Shown here: positions 50,239 to 53,864 of the stretch, piece after piece
How the letters are laid out: each line of letters begins with the position of its first letter
Numbering within the stretch: position 1 is the stretch's first letter
NCBI RefSeq assembly: GCF_019913785.1
Contig: NZ_JAIOHK010000034.1
Coordinates: forward strand, 1-53,864
Direction of reading: 5' to 3'
From: Altibacter sp.
GTDB lineage: Bacteria; Bacteroidota; Bacteroidia; Flavobacteriales; Flavobacteriaceae
DNA: 53,864 nt
Position numbers and translations under genes: made by a program
The notes under the pieces: generated by a model
Databases searched by the model: none
What the model was told of the DNA's origin: nothing
What the model saw: only the letters and a program-made list of their open reading frames with translations

Positions 50239-51117
50239 TTATCCGCCGAAACGCATGCCTCCTCTTCTTCCTCCACCTCTAAAATTCTCGCGCATTTCAT
50301 CGGTTTTATCCTTTACTATCTTATTGAATTCTTCGCGAGTTACTTCTTTTCCTTTTTTCAAAGGTTGAATCGCTTCCGCCTCCTTCGGATTCATCACTAT
50401 TTTAGAACAAAGGATCGTAGTACGATCTACGTTTAATTCAAGGATTAAACCCGGTAGTCCGGCATATTCACCCGGCCCGTTCGATACCGGAATTTGAGGT
50501 GTAAACCATGCGGTCACTAGCACCTCCTTTGGCACTTCAATCTCATCGAAAGGATCATCGGTTTTCGCAGTATCTTTTACTGTTTCAGCTTCCTTCTTTT
50601 CGGTGTCGCGATCTCTATTTCTTCGACGCGCCATGCTCATATCGTTGGGATCAATGGTTTTGATCGCTGTGGCTCTGAAAGCCACATACTGACCAATTTG
50701 TTTGGATTCTTTTTCGAGTTTCCAATCTAATTTGGTAAGCGTATCATTAATAAGAAATTGTTTTCCGAAGAATTCACGCTCTTCCAACAGCAGGTTCTGT
50801 GCTATATTCTTATACTGCGGCCCTGCGGTAAAACTTCCCATCATCATTCGAAATCCTCCTGCTCCTGCTCCCGTCTCAAGCTTTTCATCTTCCTTGTAAA
50901 TAGACTCGTTCTTATTAAAAGTAAGTATATACGTCTTCTCGAGCATACTCTTCATTCGTTCGGCGATCTGCTTCTTCATGTCCTCGCTCATTTCACGATT
51001 TCCGAAGTTATCCATATCTACCGTGGTCTTCGATTCATAAAATGCTTGTCCGCTAAAGTTTTGTGCAAAAGTTAGAAATGGAATAATGGTAAATAATAGT
51101 AGGCTTATACGTTTCAT
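50239..51117 (-). CDS. GLPGLI family protein (copy B)
   Basis: The 292-residue secreted protein has a signal peptide (to about 20, TFAQ) and the family signature GEYAGLPGLILELN near residue 215. Other typical parts are AFYESKTTVDM, ESIYKEDEKLE and the VLVTAWFTPQIPVSNGP strand. The C-terminus is basic and Gly/Arg-rich (GGGRRGGMRFGG). The function of the family is unknown; it often neighbours outer-membrane CarboxypepD_reg barrels, as here (21 bases before the barrel gene). It is homologous to the next gene upstream (51217). Confidence 0.9.
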   Translation of the reverse strand: MKRISLLLFTIIPFLTFAQNFSGQAFYESKTTVDMDNFGNREMSEDMKKQIAERMKSMLEKTYILTFNKNESIYKEDEKLETGAGAGGFRMMMGSFTAGPQYKNIAQNLLLEEREFFGKQFLINDTLTKLDWKLEKESKQIGQYVAFRATAIKTIDPNDMSMARRRNRDRDTEKKEAETVKDTAKTDDPFDEIEVPKEVLVTAWFTPQIPVSNGPGEYAGLPGLILELNVDRTTILCSKIVMNPKEAEAIQPLKKGKEVTREEFNKIVKDKTDEMRENFRGGGRRGGMRFGG

Positions 51118-51216
51118 TAGGATTGTTTTAGGTATAGTAAGTCACAAAATAAGTGTTTTGTTACAATATCTTTTGACTATTCTCAAGAAAGATGGTTTAA
51201 CCGATTGTCGAGTTAT

Positions 51217-52059
51217 TTATCCCCCAATTCGTATTTCCACATTATTGCCATCCCCTCTACGATTATTCTTGAAACGCTCATCCATCTCCTTCATCTTTTT
51301 TTCCATGATTTCATCGAACTCGGCTTGACTCACTTTCTTGCCCTTGGAAGGAGCGGTAACATTTACATCATTTTTTGGGTTGAGTACTATTTTACTACAC
51401 AGGATCGTTTCTCTTCCATCACTCACTTCCAGAATGAGACCCGGAAGTCCTCCGTATTCACTTGGACCGTGTTTCACCGGAATTTGTGGGGTGTACCATG
51501 CGGTTAGGGTGATTTCTTCCTCTTGAGGCTCTTCTAATACCCCCTCTTCATCCCCTGAACTTTCTATCACTCTCATCACAGGTACCATTCGCTTAGCAAT
51601 TGCTTTAAAACAGGTGTATTCGCCTATATTTTTTGTTTCTTTTTCCAATTGCCAATCTAAGTTTTCCAAAGCATCTTCGATTAAGAATTGCTTTCCGAAG
51701 AGATCATTTTGATTTACAAACTTGTTTTCCTTGGTGTTTTTATATAAGATATCGCTTCCACCGGCTGTTGCCACTACAAACTCCATTCCTCCGGTTGAAA
51801 CACTTGGTTTGTCCAAATTTTCAACTTCTTTGTAAATGGATTCATCTTTAGTAAAATCGAGTGTATATTCTTTTTCGAAATTTTTTTTCAGCATAGCGAG
51901 TACTTGAGCACGCATCTCGTCGTTCATCTGGGTACTGTCCAATTCAATGTCCACCTTACGTTGTGATTTGTAGGTGGCTATTCCTTTAACTTCCTGAGCT
52001 TGACTCTGAAAAATAAAAAAGGAAGATAATAGGAAGGGAAGGAAGTATTTTCGTTTCAT
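51217..52059 (-). CDS. GLPGLI family protein (copy A)
   Basis: I start at 52059 (MKRKYFLPFLLSSFFIFQSQAQ), giving a good signal peptide and 280 residues; an earlier in-frame ATG at 52095 would precede the signal by 12 residues. It has the signature SEYGGLPGLILEVS, ESIYKEVENLD and LTAWYTPQIPVKHGP, in the same order as copy B. The C-terminus is also basic and Gly-rich. It is 99 bases upstream of copy B in the same direction, with no terminator visible between them, so the three genes may form one unit. Confidence 0.88.
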   Translation of the reverse strand: MKRKYFLPFLLSSFFIFQSQAQEVKGIATYKSQRKVDIELDSTQMNDEMRAQVLAMLKKNFEKEYTLDFTKDESIYKEVENLDKPSVSTGGMEFVVATAGGSDILYKNTKENKFVNQNDLFGKQFLIEDALENLDWQLEKETKNIGEYTCFKAIAKRMVPVMRVIESSGDEEGVLEEPQEEEITLTAWYTPQIPVKHGPSEYGGLPGLILEVSDGRETILCSKIVLNPKNDVNVTAPSKGKKVSQAEFDEIMEKKMKEMDERFKNNRRGDGNNVEIRIGG

Positions 52060-52162
52060 ACCTAATATAATTTTGATTTTGTAAAAAGACGACAAAATTG
52101 TTTGTGTATTACAAAATACAAACTTCTATTTATTTGAAGTCATTTCGTACCTTGTACTTCGT

Positions 52163-52939
52163 ATGAGGGCCTTTTATTTTTTATTTTTCTGTATTGCGCA
52201 AACATCCTTCGGACAGGATCTGAAACCTGTCGAATCGATACCGTTGAAGGCCGATGTGTTTATTGGTGTGGACAGTTATAACAATAAATACTTTATAAAA
52301 ACCAATGTGCTGCACAAACAAGGTTCTGAAGGGAGCTTTGTGTTTAACGACTATCAATTGGGCAGGATCTCATCGGTTGATATTATTAATCCGCTAAAAA
52401 TTGTATTGTTTTACGAAGATGTGAACACTGTTGTTTTTGTTGATAACAAACTAACCGAAATTGAACGCATCAACTTTAACAATTTACCCGATTTTGTAAA
52501 TATAAGTACGGCTACCAATGCCGGCAATAACAAGCTTTGGATCTTTAATGTCGATACAAATCAGTTGGAATTATACGATTACCGAAGTCAACGTCGAACC
52601 ACCGTTTCTCAACCCTTTGCCGGAAAATTAGTGTCGCAGGCAAGTAATTTCAATTACTGTTTTGTTCTTACCGAACGAAAATTGCGAACTTTCAATGTCT
52701 ACGGAAGTTTACTTGCTGAAGTCGATGCAATGGGTTTCGAAAAAATAGTTCAGCAGAATGAAAATGTGATCGCCTTAAAAGCAAATGAATTATTTTATTT
52801 TTCTGAAAATTCCTTTAAACCCATAAAAATTCCGATCTCCGAAAACACACCAAAAGACTTGCAGCTTACGCAAGATTTACTGTATATTTATGACGGGATT
52901 AATATTCTCACATATAGACTAACACAACCTAAGCAGTAA
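52163..52939 (+). CDS. Secreted hypothetical protein, propeller-like
   Basis: The 258-residue protein has a signal peptide ending near residue 17 (TSFGQ). The rest is a series of short beta segments (FIGVDSYNNKYFIKTN, VVFVDNKLTEIERINF, KLWIFNVDTNQLELYDY, KLRTFNVYGSLLAEVD, YIYDGINILTYRL) as in a small beta-propeller. I recognise no named domain. It is 5 bases upstream of the deoxynucleoside kinase gene, so the two are probably co-transcribed, though a secreted propeller and a cytoplasmic kinase have no obvious shared task. Confidence 0.7.
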   Translation: MRAFYFLFFCIAQTSFGQDLKPVESIPLKADVFIGVDSYNNKYFIKTNVLHKQGSEGSFVFNDYQLGRISSVDIINPLKIVLFYEDVNTVVFVDNKLTEIERINFNNLPDFVNISTATNAGNNKLWIFNVDTNQLELYDYRSQRRTTVSQPFAGKLVSQASNFNYCFVLTERKLRTFNVYGSLLAEVDAMGFEKIVQQNENVIALKANELFYFSENSFKPIKIPISENTPKDLQLTQDLLYIYDGINILTYRLTQPKQ

Positions 52940-52944
52940 GATTT

Positions 52945-53559
52945 ATGCACGTTGCGATTGCAGGAAACATTGGATCCGGAAAAACCACTTTAACTCGTTT
53001 ACTGTCAAAACACTATAAATGGAAAGCACATTTTGAAGATGTGGAAGACAACCCCTATTTGGACGATTTTTACAATCAGATGGAGCGTTGGTCTTTTAAT
53101 CTTCAGGTGTATTTCTTAAACAGTCGTTTTAGACAAATACTGGATATACGCGAAAGCGGAAAGGATATTATTCAGGATCGCACTATTTATGAGGACGCCT
53201 ATATTTTTGCACCCAACCTACATGCAATGGGTCTGATGACCAATCGCGACTTTGAAAATTATCGTTCGCTCTTCGATCTTATGGAAAGTGTGACCGAAGG
53301 CCCCGATTTATTGATATACTTGCGGAGTTCCATTCCCAATTTGGTGAATCAAATTCACAAACGGGGTCGTGAATATGAAAATTCTATCAGTATTGATTAC
53401 CTAAGCAGACTCAACGAACGCTACGAAGCCTGGATTCATGAATACGATAAAGGGAATTTAATTATCCTCGATGTGGACAACCTCAACTTTGTAGACGAGC
53501 CCGAACATTTGGGTCAGGTGATCACAAAGATCGATGCCGAACTGCACGGGTTGTTCTAA
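52945..53559 (+). CDS. Deoxynucleoside kinase
   Basis: The 204-residue kinase phosphorylates deoxynucleosides in nucleotide salvage. GNIGSGKT (7-14) is the P-loop, and FEDVEDNPYLDDFY is a substrate-binding segment. IIQDRTIYEDAYIFA contains the DRT (DRS-type) motif with Glu and Arg near the phosphate. LIYLRSSIPNLVNQIHKRGREYE is the lid region with basic residues. This fits the deoxyadenosine/deoxyguanosine kinase family found in Bacteroidota; the exact base preference is not readable. It follows the propeller gene by 5 bases and ends 21 bases before a strong terminator. Confidence 0.93.
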   Translation: MHVAIAGNIGSGKTTLTRLLSKHYKWKAHFEDVEDNPYLDDFYNQMERWSFNLQVYFLNSRFRQILDIRESGKDIIQDRTIYEDAYIFAPNLHAMGLMTNRDFENYRSLFDLMESVTEGPDLLIYLRSSIPNLVNQIHKRGREYENSISIDYLSRLNERYEAWIHEYDKGNLIILDVDNLNFVDEPEHLGQVITKIDAELHGLF

Positions 53560-53579
53560 AATCAAAATAATGACAAAAC

Positions 53580-53609
53580 AAAAGCCCGAACAATCGTCCG
53601 GGCTTTTTA
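53580..53609. terminator. Terminator after deoxynucleoside kinase, shared with the convergent gene
   Basis: Arms AAAGCCCG / CGGGCTTT with a 10-nt loop are flanked by A and T tracts on both sides, so it can serve the plus-strand kinase transcript and the minus-strand gene ending at 53627. Confidence 0.9.
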
Positions 53610-53626
53610 ATATTTAACTATGTGGT

Positions 53627-53864
53627 TTAGTTTTTCTTCTCCACTTCCTCTACCACTTCTTTAATCACTTTTTTACCCTTTATGGTGACGCCGGCCTCCT
53701 TCAAGGCATCCAATTGGGCCTGAACTTCAGCTTCGGTACCCGTTAAGGTCTTTGTTTCGGTGGTGGTCTCACCATCTTTAGTAGTAGCAATGATAACATG
53801 GGCGGTCGTGACATCTCCATCCACCGACATTTCCACCTTTACTTCTTTTGACACTTCAGCAGCA
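53627..53864 (-). CDS. Conserved small hypothetical protein, 5' end beyond the window
   Basis: The frame is open on the minus strand to the right edge, so the true start may lie beyond the window; a GTG at 53854 is a possible but doubtful start. The visible 79 or so residues are charged and repetitive (VSKEVKVEMSVDGDVTTAHV, TTTETKTLTGTEAEVQAQLD, ending VIKEVVEEVEKKN), with alternating Thr-rich beta and Glu/Lys-rich helical parts. No domain is recognised. Confidence 0.6.
   Translation of the reverse strand, partial: AAEVSKEVKVEMSVDGDVTTAHVIIATTKDGETTTETKTLTGTEAEVQAQLDALKEAGVTIKGKKVIKEVVEEVEKKN

Overview
The window comes from the chromosome of a member of Bacteroidota, most likely a marine Flavobacteriaceae. 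The evidence is: several secreted proteins with type IX secretion (T9SS) C-terminal sorting domains; GLPGLI proteins beside a CarboxypepD_reg/beta-barrel outer-membrane protein; many 'QVGIGTTTP'-type secreted fibre proteins; fused alpha/beta 2-oxoacid dehydrogenase E1; promoters of the TTG...TAnnTTTG type; and starts that mostly lack Shine-Dalgarno sequences. I see no rRNA, tRNA, CRISPR array, transposase, integrase or plasmid gene. No gene-free stretch exceeds about 300 bases.

Layout. 1-8.5 kb: the 3' end of lysS, a T9SS zinc metalloprotease, a MarR regulator with an S41 peptidase, a secreted alpha/alpha-toroid protein, a diheme cytochrome lipoprotein and two small Spy-like periplasmic proteins. 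8.5-11.6 kb (minus): a PLP deaminase/desulfhydrase, a glucosaminidase-LysM lipoprotein and hemL. 11.8-22.2 kb: an accessory surface-protein island. Two large fibre proteins with the same C-terminal domain flank a four-gene operon of three small paralogous beta-rich proteins and a choice-of-anchor-B T9SS protein. 22.3-26.8 kb: a small HExxH membrane protein, a 57-residue DUF5522 protein, hutU with a DUF4136 lipoprotein, and a triple-repeat T9SS protein. 26.8-28.4 kb (minus): another T9SS protein.

28.5-44.6 kb (minus) is the core of the window: a nearly gap-free phenylacetyl-CoA degradation operon. In transcription order it is paaE, A, B, C, D, a VOC protein, paaG, paaH, paaI, paaJ, an atypical SDR, paaZ (with an extra C-terminal domain), an enoyl-CoA hydratase (probable paaF), paaY, then E2 and fused E1 of a 2-oxoacid dehydrogenase. 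A TetR gene lies directly upstream. Its likely operator sits inside the paaE promoter. There is no paaK (phenylacetate-CoA ligase), and the E1/E2 pair sits in the operon instead. This suggests, as inference only, that phenylacetyl-CoA could be made by oxidative decarboxylation of phenylpyruvate. A phenylalanine-hydroxylase-type gene is transcribed divergently, so the locus looks like a junction of the tyrosine and phenylacetyl-CoA routes of phenylalanine breakdown.

44.8-53.9 kb: the aromatic amino acid hydroxylase with a rhodanese protein, a DUF4230 protein, an outer-membrane beta-barrel protein with two GLPGLI proteins, a secreted propeller-like protein with deoxynucleoside kinase, and a truncated hypothetical gene at the right edge. 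All functions are read from motifs and family knowledge; no database search was possible.
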